DNA of 64,000 bases from Lojkania enalia (taxonomy: Eukaryota > Ascomycota > Dothideomycetes > Pleosporales), in the NCBI GenBank assembly GCA_010094045.1, contig ML986636.1, forward strand, positions 171,372 through 235,371, in the 5' to 3' direction. Below the pieces are notes generated by a model that was not told where the DNA came from, ran no database searches, and saw only the letters and a list, made by a program, of their open reading frames with translations. This document shows, piece by piece, positions 46,777-57,205 of this stretch (position 1 is the first letter of the stretch; the number at the start of each line of letters is the position of its first letter). Position numbers and translations under genes: made by a program.

Positions 46777-48077
46777 ATGTCAGATTTTAAGGACTTCGTG
46801 GATAAATTTACAGACCCCAAGAAGTCGGCAGTTTTGGCTGTTGTTGCGCTGGTGGCGGATTCGGAAGGTAGAAATCAGCTCGTTACCTCTGATATGGTAG
46901 ATGTGTTTTGATGTTTCTCGCAGGCAACGAGTTTCTAAACGTGACCTCTGGAAGAACCAGCCTCGACACCAACGCAAACCCCGTGTCGAGAACTTCCATC
47001 TTTAGACAAGCGAGCACCACAAAACTCATCACTGCGCTCGCAGCCCTCAAGCTTGTGCAATCGGGCCTCCTCGCCCTCGACGACCCGCACCTCATCAAGT
47101 CCCGTCTCCCGGAACTGTACGACTTGGATGTGCTGGTCTCGCCGCCGGCATCGGTAGGTGGCGTGGGCGATGAATGGGTCTACGAGAAGAGGGAAAGGGA
47201 CATCACGCTCCGCATGCTGCTAACTCATTCCTCGGGCGTGGGCTACGATATGTTTGATCCGCGGTTGATAGCGTGGCGAGAGAGTAGGGGCGAGCAGCCG
47301 AAATCGCTGTTTGGGCCGGTCGAAGAGGCTTTTGGATGTCCGCTGCTGTTTCAGCCGGGGGAGGGGTGGATTTATGGAGGGAGTTTGGATTGGGTGGGAC
47401 TTTTAATTAAGAGAGTTACGGGGATGGGGCTTGGGGAGGTTTATAGGAGGGAGGTGTTTGACCCTGTGGGTTGTGACCAGGGGATCTATTTCCCCGTGAT
47501 TAGGGGGGAGGAGGGGGAGAAGAGGGAAGGTGGTGGGGAAGCGGACGTGGAGGTTGTTATGACGGTGGTAAGAAAAGGAGAGACATTGGAAGAGCATGAG
47601 GTATTTTTGCCGACGGATGAATTGGGTGGAGGCGGGCTTTACGCTTCGTCTGAGAATTACTTAAAAATTTTGGCGGATTTGATTGCTCCGGAGCCTAAAC
47701 TGTTGAATAAGGAGATGATGGACGTTTTGTTTTCTCCGCAGTTTGCAGAGGGCTCGATGCCATTGAAGGGGTTGAGGGACGGTGCGCCGATTTTTGCGAG
47801 TATGACTGGTGCGTTGACAGGGAGTATGGATACAAGTAATATCAATCACAGCCTTGGTGGATTGTTGATTACAGGAGATGAGGAGAGTGTCGGAATGACG
47901 GCTGGTACCATAACTTGGGGCGGTGCGTTTGGGACGCTGTGGTTTGTGAATAGGGAGAAGGGTGTTGCTGGGTATTATGCAACAAGTGTGTTCCCCCCCG
48001 GTGATGTTAAGAGTGTTGAGTTGACGGGGAAATTTGTTAAGGAGGTGTGGAGGAGGGTTGGCCAGTCGAAGAAGTGA
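46777..48077 (+). CDS. Serine beta-lactamase/transesterase-like protein
   Basis: Two exons (46777-46867, 46924-48077) give 414 residues. The fold family is class C beta-lactamase/D-Ala-D-Ala carboxypeptidase, which in fungi includes esterases and acyltransferases such as LovD. The nucleophile motif SxxK is visible as ASTTK (Ser61, Lys64). It is followed by the typical LLTHSSGVGYD segment and a YGGSLDWVG stretch that corresponds to the second active-site motif (usually YxN or YxS). The third motif near the C-terminus is ITWGGAFGTLWF. An insertion with an acidic, Glu/Gly-rich loop sits near residues 205-225. There is no signal peptide, so the enzyme is probably intracellular. No polyketide synthase or other secondary-metabolite gene lies nearby to suggest a biosynthetic role, so the substrate is unknown. 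The first exon is 91 nt. Confidence 0.85.
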
Positions 48078-48309
48078 AGGAAGTTTTGATTGAGAAAGGT
48101 AATGACATGGAGATGTAAAGGGAAACAGTAGATATTCGGCTGGTATAGCAATGTCCTACATAATTTGGATAAACGCTGTGCTACAGAGTTCCTAAAAGAA
48201 TAACCCGGGTCACGAATGTTGCCGTCCCAGACCTATTTTAACACCCAAAACGCCATCTGTGCATGCGAAGAAAACGCTAATACAACGAATAGTACACTTT
48301 ACACGGCAG

Positions 48310-51099
48310 TTAATGACTTGATTCATGCAGAAGTTTATCGGTGGCGCCATTCAAGATATCAGCCGTCTTCTTAATTGCTTTCTTCGCCGCATCCCAATCT
48401 TGCTTCTCAATGGCTTCTCGAGCAAACGGGAAGATGGATACATCATAGCCTGAGCCTGTAGCATCGGGAGCGTAGATTACGTGCTTATACTGTTCACGAC
48501 CAGGAAGCTGGAATGTATGTTAATGTGTATCTACTTTCCGATTATCTTGGGGGGTGAACTTACGCCGTGAGGCTCTTTATCATCCTTGTTCTTCGGCAAA
48601 TCAAGAAGATGAGTGTCAAAATGCGCCATCCTTGTATTATGAGTCACCCTCTGCAATGTGAGACCTTGCGTCTCAAATCCACCCGTCCCGTAAACCTGAC
48701 TATACCAATAATCTTCCCAACTATGGAATTCCTTGGCTCGTTGGGTGAAGAGCGCAGCAGCATCAAAAAGCGGTTGGAACATTTCAATATTGTAGTTTCC
48801 ACCTTTCTTCTCAGTCCATTCTACGAGAGCATTGACTTCCGCTTCGAGGGACTCGGCATAGTCATCAAGGTGCATCGGTATGATAGGCTCTTGGGCGAGC
48901 TCGAGGATTAGTAATGCCCAAGCTTGGGCAAGCAAATTGTGGTAAGTGAAACCACGGTCGATGACGTCGGACATCCAGTCAAAAGTTTCGTAGCAGCTGT
49001 GGTACATGTCTCCATGTTCAGGGCCGGCAAAACCGAAGTCAAAGCTGGAGCAACCAGCCATGTCCTGGAATGCAACGTAGTCACTTCCAGCGCCCAAGCC
49101 ACCAATCTTACTGTCAGTTGCATCCCACAGTTCACGGAGAGTTTTGTTCTGTTGATGAGGATCCTCTAGGCGGTCCAAGACGCGAAGCCATGCGTGCTTA
49201 AAGATAGGGGAGCCTTCGGCCCAGAGCTTGTCACCGATGACGCCGACGTCTACATTAATATAGGCTATCGCATTAGCACGGAGGTCGTCTATGTTGGCTT
49301 CAACATGCTCTGTTGAGCCAATCAGGTTGTACTCCTCAGCATCCCAGGAGGCAAACTCGATGGTTCGGAGCGGGCGCCAGCCCTGAGCGCGGAGCTCACC
49401 CAAAACTCGCGCAACTTCCAGCATCACAGCCGTTCCGCTCCCAGGATCTGCAGCACCGAAACACCATGAGTCTCGATGGTTGCCAACAATGATCTTCTTG
49501 GCCTTCTCTTCCATTCCAATGAAAGAGCCAAACACGTTCTGAATGGGCTGCTTGTCAACCTCGTCCTGGAAATTCTGTAGATAGACCTTAGGGGATGTTT
49601 CAGGATGGCCAGAATACCACTTAACATCCGGCACCCCTCCTTTCCATTCATCAGGTAATTCGTTGCCGTGGCCATCTAGAGACTGAAGTAGCGGTCGGGC
49701 GTCCATCCATGATAATGGTAAGCTGGGAATAGTGACGAGTGCGGGGTTCTTGTCCTTTGGCATGCGCTCTTCATCTTTTGTACTGGGCCGCCCAGGTGTG
49801 AGAACATCACCAGCAATCCAACTAGTGAGCGCGACAGTGCCCCTTTGAACACCGTCTTCAGGTCTCCACCTCCCTTTTGGCCAAGTGTCTCCCTTTCTGA
49901 AACCATCATCCTCAGGGTCGGAATAAATGAGCACGCCAGCAGCTCCCGCGTCTTGGGCAGCCTTAACCTTCATTGCTCGGTCAGATTGAGTCCCATAGTA
50001 TCGTACAAGAACAATCGCTCCTTTGACGTCAATCCCGCTGTCCCATAACCTTTTGAAATCTAGCTTAGATCCATAGTTGGCATAGATTAAAGGTCCCGTC
50101 ACATTTCCCGACGCCGAAAGTCCATGGAAAGCAGCCGTTTGCGCGCGTGGTGGCGCATATGCGTCTTTTTCCTCCAGTTTTGCTTCCCAAGCTTTTTCAG
50201 GCGGGTCGACAATGGCAACTCTTCGCCCATCTTTCTTCGGATAGTTTAGATAAACGAAATATCTGCCTTGATTAGCAAAGTCTAAAGGTATGTGAAAATC
50301 CCGCATACTCGTCGGTAGAGAAGGTATCCATATGGGCCTCCTTGAACTTTCCCTCGATCCATTGGCCTAGATAATAGCTGCCCTCCGAACCTGCGACATG
50401 GTCATACGACGTAATATACCTGAGGTTCTCCATAATCTTTGCGCTGTCAATATTTCTTTGTGCTTCCTGCCGCACCCATTCCGGGTTGAACGGCTGCCCG
50501 AACCCGGCACCCCCAGACATAACCTCGCTCACAACCAACAAATACACTAAAGATATTATCAATATCAAACCAAATAATCTTGCGACAATCGCCCACCCCG
50601 GCCTATACTCGTTCGGTATTGTAGGGCATGCAGGTAACCTCGACGTCAACCATCCGAATCCAAACGAAGGCCAAGGTATTCTGGGAAGATGGAAACTAGA
50701 AAAGGAATTCGTGAAATTGTAGAACCGTTTCGAGAATCTACCTCTGTTCCTATTTCTCCTCGATCGCCCATCTTCTGCTGACTCGGGATCCAGGATTTCC
50801 ATCTCCTCCATTTCCCTCCTCAGCTCCATATCTTCCCGATCATCTACCGGACTCCGCAGCCCACTATCCTCCTCGTCGCTATCCGGCACCGATTGTACTG
50901 ATGACGGGTGATAATATCCATTTCTTCTGCGCGAATTCGCAGCTGTGGGTAGGTCGTGGCCGAGGAGACCCTGCCGTTCGGCATCGTCGCTGACTTCCTG
51001 GGGTCCGAATCGCGATAGCGGGCGGGAGGATGTGGCTTCCTCGTAGGATGGGATTGGAGGGGCCTCGTGCGCGTCATACAGATGTTTTTCGTCTGGCAT
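48310..51099 (-). CDS. Glutamate carboxypeptidase II-like M28 membrane protein
   Basis: Three exons (51099-50309, 50262-48564, 48507-48310) give 895 residues. Residues 1-150 are cytosolic and disordered, beginning MPDEKHLYDAHEAPPIPSYEEA (a PPxY-like PSYEEA motif of ubiquitin-ligase adaptor type). One transmembrane helix follows (VARLFGLILIISLVYLLVV). Next are a PA domain (GPLIYANYGSKLDFKRL, GAIVLVRYYG, GAAGVLIYSDP), an M28 peptidase domain and a dimerisation-like C-terminal helix bundle. Zinc-site residues are present: GNHRDSWCFGAADPGSG (His, Asp), FASWDAEEYNLIGSTE (Glu-Glu), YINVDVG (Asp) and the late His near MYHSCYETFDWM. So it is likely an active peptidase, unlike transferrin receptors. 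Yeast relatives Tre1/Tre2/Vps70 act in vacuolar sorting with Rsp5. A 46-nt intron near 50263-50308 keeps DEY-FVYLNYP in frame. Confidence 0.88.
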
Positions 51100-51615
51100 T
51101 GGAAGGTCGTGCAAGGACTGCCAGGGTCCTGTGGCCGACTGCTTGAAATGGTGGCGGAGTAAGGGGGGTAGCGGGAGATGTGTAATTAGTGTTATCAAAG
51201 CGTACTACCGAATGCGCATATACATAGTGAAGCGGAATAAAAGAGCGAAGATGCTATGAGGTATTGTAGAGGGAAAAGGAGAGACGGGAGGAAGAATAAA
51301 CGGCCTTGGTGTTGTGGATGGCGTCTCGACTGTTTGAGAGATGGGGGTCGAGGATGAGGCGGACCCCAGATCATCCGTCGCCGAGGCGCGACTTGGATGA
51401 GCCAAGATGGGCCTCGCCGTCAACACTTCACGAAACGCACTATCGATTCACACGACACTTGTTTGTTTCGTACTGCCCAGATTCGATCGCAATCACGTTT
51501 GGAGGTCCAAGAATTGTCATTCAGAAATATGTACAGTTACTGAAACACTGCGCTGAACACCGACCTCGTCGTGGCTCAGCTCTGGCTCCGACAACCTGGT
51601 GTCGTTCCACTTAAT
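51100..51615. other. Intergenic, promoter side of M28 gene
   Basis: The M28 gene could start further upstream at 51198 in frame (adding 33 residues). Otherwise no gene is recognised between it and the dehydrogenase stop at 51616. Confidence 0.4.
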
Positions 51616-52651
51616 CTACATATTCCGACCACCAGTCACGCTAATCGTCTGTCCGTTAACGTAGCTGAACAGAGGGCTCGCTACAGCCAATACTGCACTT
51701 GCGGCTTCCGTCGCGGAACCGGGCCTCCTCAATGGGATGTCCAAGTGTTGCTCTGCTGCCCCAGCGCCGGCCTTCCGAGCCTGTGGTATACCCAGAGCAA
51801 CCTTCTGGCCATCCGGGGTTGTAATGAATGCGCCTGCCTCTTTCGCCGCCGTCAATCTCGTAAGAATGTGACCAAACGCAACCGTGTTCGCTCGCACACC
51901 GAATTGCGGACCCCACCTGAATCGGGTCAGCATTGAACGACATGGTCTTTGGGTTTCTCACTCCTTTGCGATAGTCTTGGTTAGCCCCGTCACGCCGGCT
52001 TTAGCAAGGGAATAGTTGATCTGGCCAGCATTGCCGTGCAGACCGGATGTGGAAGAGATATTGATGATGTTGCGCGGTTCGCCGTCTTTGACGCGGAAGT
52101 AGGGTGCTGCCTCGCGGACAATCTTGAAAGGTGCGGTACCGTGGACGTCAACGATAGTGTGCCATTGTTTGTCGGTCATCTTAGGAATGTTAGCGACGTT
52201 ACTGTAAGTCTCTGAGCGAGACTTGAATTCACCTTGTGAATCACGCCATCCCATGTGTAGCCAGCGTTGTTCACAATAATATGAATCTTGCCGCCTCCGA
52301 ACTCCGCGGCTTTCTTAATGAGTTCTTTGATATACTTGTCATCCAACACGTCTCCCACCGCCACGATCGCTGATCCCCCAGACTGGTTGATCTGATCTGC
52401 TACATCTTGTGCTTTCTCTGTTTACTGTCAGTTTAATTAATGCGTTTGAAACTTGCGGGTAGCACAGAAGTTGACATACTTGCATCCACATCGGCGACTA
52501 CAATTTTTGCTCCCTCATTTGCAAACAACCTCGCGCACTCCGCACCAATTCCCTGTCCCGAGCCTGTAATAATAGCTGTCTGCCCCACCAACATACCCTT
52601 GGGGTAGTTGAGATGGCCAGCGATCTGATCGACTCTTTTAGAAGCAGACAT
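51616..52651 (-). CDS. Short-chain dehydrogenase/reductase
   Basis: Four exons (52651-52480, 52417-52233, 52179-51962, 51916-51616) give 291 residues. The classical SDR fold is complete. The cofactor motif TGSGQGIG is at residues 29-36. VADVDA follows with an acidic Asp after strand 2 that favours NAD(H). Then come NNAG, the catalytic Ser in NISSTSGLHG, and YSLAK with Tyr and Lys. Downstream, RANTVAFGHILT is the post-active-site loop. The final VNGQTISVTGG is typical of 3-oxoacyl-ACP reductase-like SDRs. An insertion of about 20 residues (TPDGQKVALGIPQARKAGAG) sits in the substrate lid. Joins were checked by sense: KEWGPQFGVRAN across intron 3, and VADVDAKKAQDVA across intron 1. The substrate is unknown; a fatty-acyl or alcohol substrate is plausible. 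Confidence 0.88.
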
Positions 52652-53120
52652 CTTTAAAAGGGAAAACCCCACAGATATCGGAGATAGAAAGCAGTACGGA
52701 GGAAAGACCTTAGAGGCTATGGGATATGGAATATGGGATATGAGCTGGATATTATTTCTATTAGATGAGGAGGCGGGTATGATTAGCCCGCGGCAGCCAA
52801 GCGGGAGCTCTGGAACCGAGGTATGTTGAACGCTCACTACTAATCTGTTTCGGGTTATTTAACTAGCCTTCATGGTATGCGATTCCGCTCAAACATGCGA
52901 TGACAATCGTTACAAGAGGTTGTAAATTATAAAATGATCTCTTCAACTGCTAATCCGCTAGGCCTGACCTAACATTAGACTGCTTCCTCAGTCAACCGTC
53001 TTCAAGCTAAATTTAGAATGAACCACCATTATTTGCGCTTTAGTCAATAATAAAAACTCATAATATGCTCAAATAAAATGATTCTGTCCTCCTTCCACCG
53101 CAGAGAGCCTTCATTTATCC

Positions 53121-53560
53121 TCATACCCACTCAGGATCCCAGATAACCGGTGGCTTTTCCGAGCCCTTATCATAATCCACTTTTACATCCTTCTCCTCGG
53201 CCCAGCCCTCCTCATTCAGATCAACGAACCACTTCCAAGCCCATCATATCTTTCTTCTTATAAAGCTCCACTCGCTCTCGCTCTCTCTCCTCCTTCTCAA
53301 TCATCTCACGATGTCTCCGCGCAATCTCCTGCCTGTCCTTCGCGAGATCCTTCTCACTCCCCATATAGACCATCGACTCTGCCTTCATCGCCATCTTCCT
53401 CCGTCCCCTATACACCTCGATATCCATGTCCACGATTTTGATACATCATACTACATGCCCTAATAGTTTCTCGACCTCGAGGTCGGATTTGGAGTAGTAC
53501 GTGCTGCCGGCGGCGGAGTGCGTGTTGTGAAGCCCGGAAAGCTGTGGAGTCCTACTTTAA
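53121..53560 (-). pseudogene. Decayed 3' part of an unassigned gene
   Basis: Minus-strand segments read like one conserved protein, in order: AAGSTYYSKSDLEVEKLLGH, a stop, DMDIEVYRGRRKMAMKAES, a charged helix ending ERERVELYKKKDMMG, then after a one-base shift KWFVDLNEEGWAEEKDVKV and a terminal IWDPEWV before TGA at 53121. One stop and one frame shift break it, and no 5' part is found upstream. Splicing could in principle remove the stop, but no good donor is seen. I do not recognise the family; its charged helix could be a coiled coil. Confidence 0.45.
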
Positions 53561-55764
53561 CTATTGGTGTTAGGCACTCTCTAGATAGATGTCAGGGTAC
53601 TATCCTATATCAACGCTATCAATTATATTTACCACTCTTATTTGCTATTGGTCTATAAGCTGGCTGGAGATGTGGCAGGTAGATATGGTAGAAAGCGTTT
53701 CTTGAATAGCTGACGTAAGTGAGAAATTTTGAGTAATGATCTTGGGACAAGTGTCACAAATGATCTTGGAGTATATATCGTAAAGATAAATGAGAGCCAT
53801 TGTGAATCTTGAAACGATATTATCGTCCTCATTTATACTTGAAAAGAATTGAAATACGTTCATTCAGCCGAAAATGACTTATATTACCGAGCATCCAATA
53901 AAACATCTGCTATGCGATTCGTACGCGTCTCGTAGAAATGAACATATAATGATGAATCGATATGCCTTTCTCGCGCAATTGGCTACTTCATTATAAACTA
54001 ATCGACAATAAACTATATTTCCGGCCTGAGACGGAAGTGCTAGAAGTGAGCAGATGGCTATTCTCTATAACATATAAATGAGGCACAGATGGCCCAAGGG
54101 GTGCTTAGATGTGATCATAGGCACCCGCACCTAACATTTAGAATATGGGAATACGGTAGAGTTAGTCGAACGGATGCCTTTACAACTTTTAATGTACCAA
54201 CCAGCGCTCTCCTACCTTTTAGATGCATTCATTTGTGTAGGCAAAGGGCTTAGGTTTTGGACTTTAGGCCGAGAGAACTAGTCATCGGTGAAAGAGATAC
54301 ATCCAAAGGCCAGGTCCAACGACTCGGATGGCGTAGAGGGTGCCGACTACGCTACAAATCTGGTGACTAATCTATAGAGCGAGTGGTAACCGAAGGAAGG
54401 AAAGGATGATTGATTAGGCATGTAACTTGTCGAACAAAAAAGAAAGATAAGATCCGGGTATTTCGATACAAAGAATGGCATTTCACAGAGTCTTAGGATA
54501 TGGAAGGTGGACCTCAAGAATGACGCGATGAAATGTGTGACGGAGAACGCGCGCTTAATGCGGCAAGGCTCTTCATTAATTGGCCAGGAACGGGCTTGGA
54601 CCTCGTTAGCTATAGCAAAAGTACCCGGCTGGACCTCTGACCTTCCATATTTCCCTCTCACTTCAAAAGATTTTGCCATAATGTCTCATATTTGAATGAT
54701 GCACACGCTCCCTCTAAACTAGCTTCTCTTCTAACTTGCTGCGAGGACGACTTATTTTGAGCGCTATTCGTCGACAAGAAAATTAACGTGCATCTACCTG
54801 TAACTGAACAAATGCGGTAACGGAACAGACCGTAGGAACGTTGACTTCGCAGCATCAGAAAATCTACATGTTCTTTATTATTCTAATCTTGCCTTTAAGT
54901 TACATGCTAAGATAACTCCTAAACCTCTGTAACTATGCTCATATAAAAAATTTATTTATATTTACGCCTGCCCATCTAATTTATAAAGAGCCCGTGTTCA
55001 TAATAAAACTAAATCCTATCCTATACAGGGCTCCTACTATACTTCTACTACTGTTATAACTCGTAAAGCACTTTTATATAGGCCTATAAGTAGCGTAGTA
55101 ATATTTAGGAGTTATAATTAGCTGTCAGGCTACAAGGGGCGATCAAATTTTGCAGGGCTACCCTAGTCAATACCTCTGATGGGAGTAATTACTAATTCTA
55201 CCTAGCACAAAATTGCTATATATTATAATCAAGTAGGTGTGCTTATAGCTGTACAAATTTTTAGCAAGCTGGCTGATTTAAACCCCGCAGCCTTACGATC
55301 AAACTTAAACCTTGGCTACTCTCTGCCTCCCCATCAACCAGCTCACCTCTTGTAGGTTTGCCGCCTCGCAAGGTCATGGCCGGAACAGGCCTGCTGTCCT
55401 CTCTAGAAGCGTAATCGAGACGTTCGCCTGCTTCTAACGAGGCCTAGGTAGCAAACCTTCAGACACGGTTCTACATGTTACTAACTACTTTGCCACTTGA
55501 TCTACTATAGCTAGAAGAAAATGCAACAAATCCGCCTAGAATCTCGCAGATATTATGATACTTAACGAACCTCTATGTGTTTAACCTTGCTCTTATCTCT
55601 TCCTTTTCTCCCCGATCACCGAAGACGCGCAGATCTTTAATGTCAAACACGTGCTAAATAAGAGGCAAGCTAATAGCGGGACAACAGCCGGGAGGCATAA
55701 TAGTTCGCATGTCCAGATTAAGACCAGCTGCTTCCTTTCAAAACAAAATGCCAACTCCTTAACT
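53561..55764. other. AT-rich region with degraded repeat DNA
   Basis: Base composition turns AT-rich, especially 54880-55100, with frequent CTA/TAT words and no coding frame above about 110 codons. This looks like old repeat DNA worn down by C-to-T change, marking the start of the accessory region. No individual element could be identified. Confidence 0.45.
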
Positions 55765-57000
55765 CTATCTAGCCCTTTTAACTTGTAGGATTGCTGCTAT
55801 TCTCTGCGTGTCCGCATTGTCCTGAAAAACTGTACTTCTCCCATGCGCCTTATTGCCTTTGCATAGCCTTTCCGTAGGTGTATCGGTCTGCCCCTCGACA
55901 AGATCTGTTTGGAACATATCTACGTCGTCTAAAGCCTCGTTCTCGATCCACGACACCTTGTCTGCAAGATCCAGTGCTTTTATATTATCATTTGTAAGAG
56001 GTATCGTGCTATTACCTTTATTACACTCAACCGAAAACAGTATTATTATACCACTCTATAGTATTGCTTTTATCCAACCTTTGTCCTTCGAGCTGAGCAG
56101 CAATAGAAAGTGTCACATGTTTCTACTATCCTATTATAGTTGGTCTGTTTTTCAGGTCTATATAGTCTCGCCATTGCCAGCTTCTAGCGAGCCAGGCCAC
56201 TTACCCTCCTTCAATACATCAATATTTGCCTCAGCAATTGATGCTCCCTGATACGCGACAGAAAGCCTTTCTCTAAGGATCCTTTCTACATTTCGGTTCA
56301 CCCGTTGAACAATTGCTACAGCCGCTGTAAAGCCGGTGCTTATAGATCCGCTCAGTCCAACGTGCGCTATGACAACCCGTGCCGTAAGGTCTGCTTTTGC
56401 CCAGTCCAGTTGAGTTTGGTGCTCTCAAGATCCTTCTCTTGTTTACTACTACTAGTAAGTGCATGCGTGTACTACTTGGCTGTGCTTTTACCAACTGGGC
56501 GGCTGAAGCATCAAGCTGGTCTTGCATCCCTTACCCCAGACTTACTACTACCTAGATCTGCTCCTTAATCACGGGTGTTTATAGCCCTGGTTCATCTTGA
56601 ACAAGCCGCAGCGTACTAAGTTGTCCAACTAGCCTTTACATCCGTTAAAGCTTTCAGACGCGCCGTGCACTCTAGCTCTTGCTTCCTGAATCTTCTATAT
56701 GATGGTGATCGCTTGACCGAGTAGATGAGAGATAGCAGCCGTGCTACTAATCACTTCCTAGTGTATTCTGCCAGGTTCTTACTTTTCCTTGTAGGCAGGT
56801 TTATAAATATACCAATCCTGACATTTTAGTCGATTATGCTATACCTATATTAAAAATTGAAGATTGTATCGCGGGTTTCATAGTTAATGTCTGCTTGTAG
56901 CTGAGGCGGGAGTGATATTCCTATAGTTTATTACCTGCTGTTTAGCTGAAGACTTGGCAGCCTTGTCGTGCGCGCCAGCGCTTTCCATGCTCTTCACTAT
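55765..57000 (-). pseudogene. Decayed fungal STAND-partner-like gene
   Basis: The minus strand carries a broken gene. It starts at about 56988 with MESAGAHDKAAKSSAKQQ, followed by a GTAATA donor. After about 180 bases come helical segments such as SSTAAISHLLGQAITII, KIQEARARVHGASESFNG and LRLVQDEPG, then IERLSVAYQGASIAEANIDV-like pieces scattered over frames. The last open part (55956-55765) reads DKVSWIENEALDDVDMFQTD. Many breaks are TAG or TAA where CAG or CAA would fit, as expected from RIP. The helix-rich layout resembles N-terminal domains I recall from fungal NLR-linked proteins, but this is family resemblance from memory, not a match. It is divergent from the NLR at 57206, about 220 bases away. 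Confidence 0.42.
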
Positions 57001-57205
57001 ATCTCTATTAACTCCCAGCCTTTAAACTCAGCTTGAATCGGCAAGAAACTAAATAGCTCCACTCTTTGATTACTTAAACGCACGTTCGTCGTCTCCCTGA
57101 AGCCGGTACAGAACCGCGCTGGACCCCGCTCGATCGAGCCCCACAAGCAAACTTAGCTAGTGCAACAACGCGATAGCATCGAATGGTAACGCGCTGGCTG
57201 CACCA

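Noticed and set aside
50263..50308. MRDFHIPLDFANQG as the N-terminus of a separate peptidase protein
   Set aside because: These codons are the translation of a 46-nt intron; splicing it out joins the membrane-anchored N-terminal half to the PA/M28 domains in frame.
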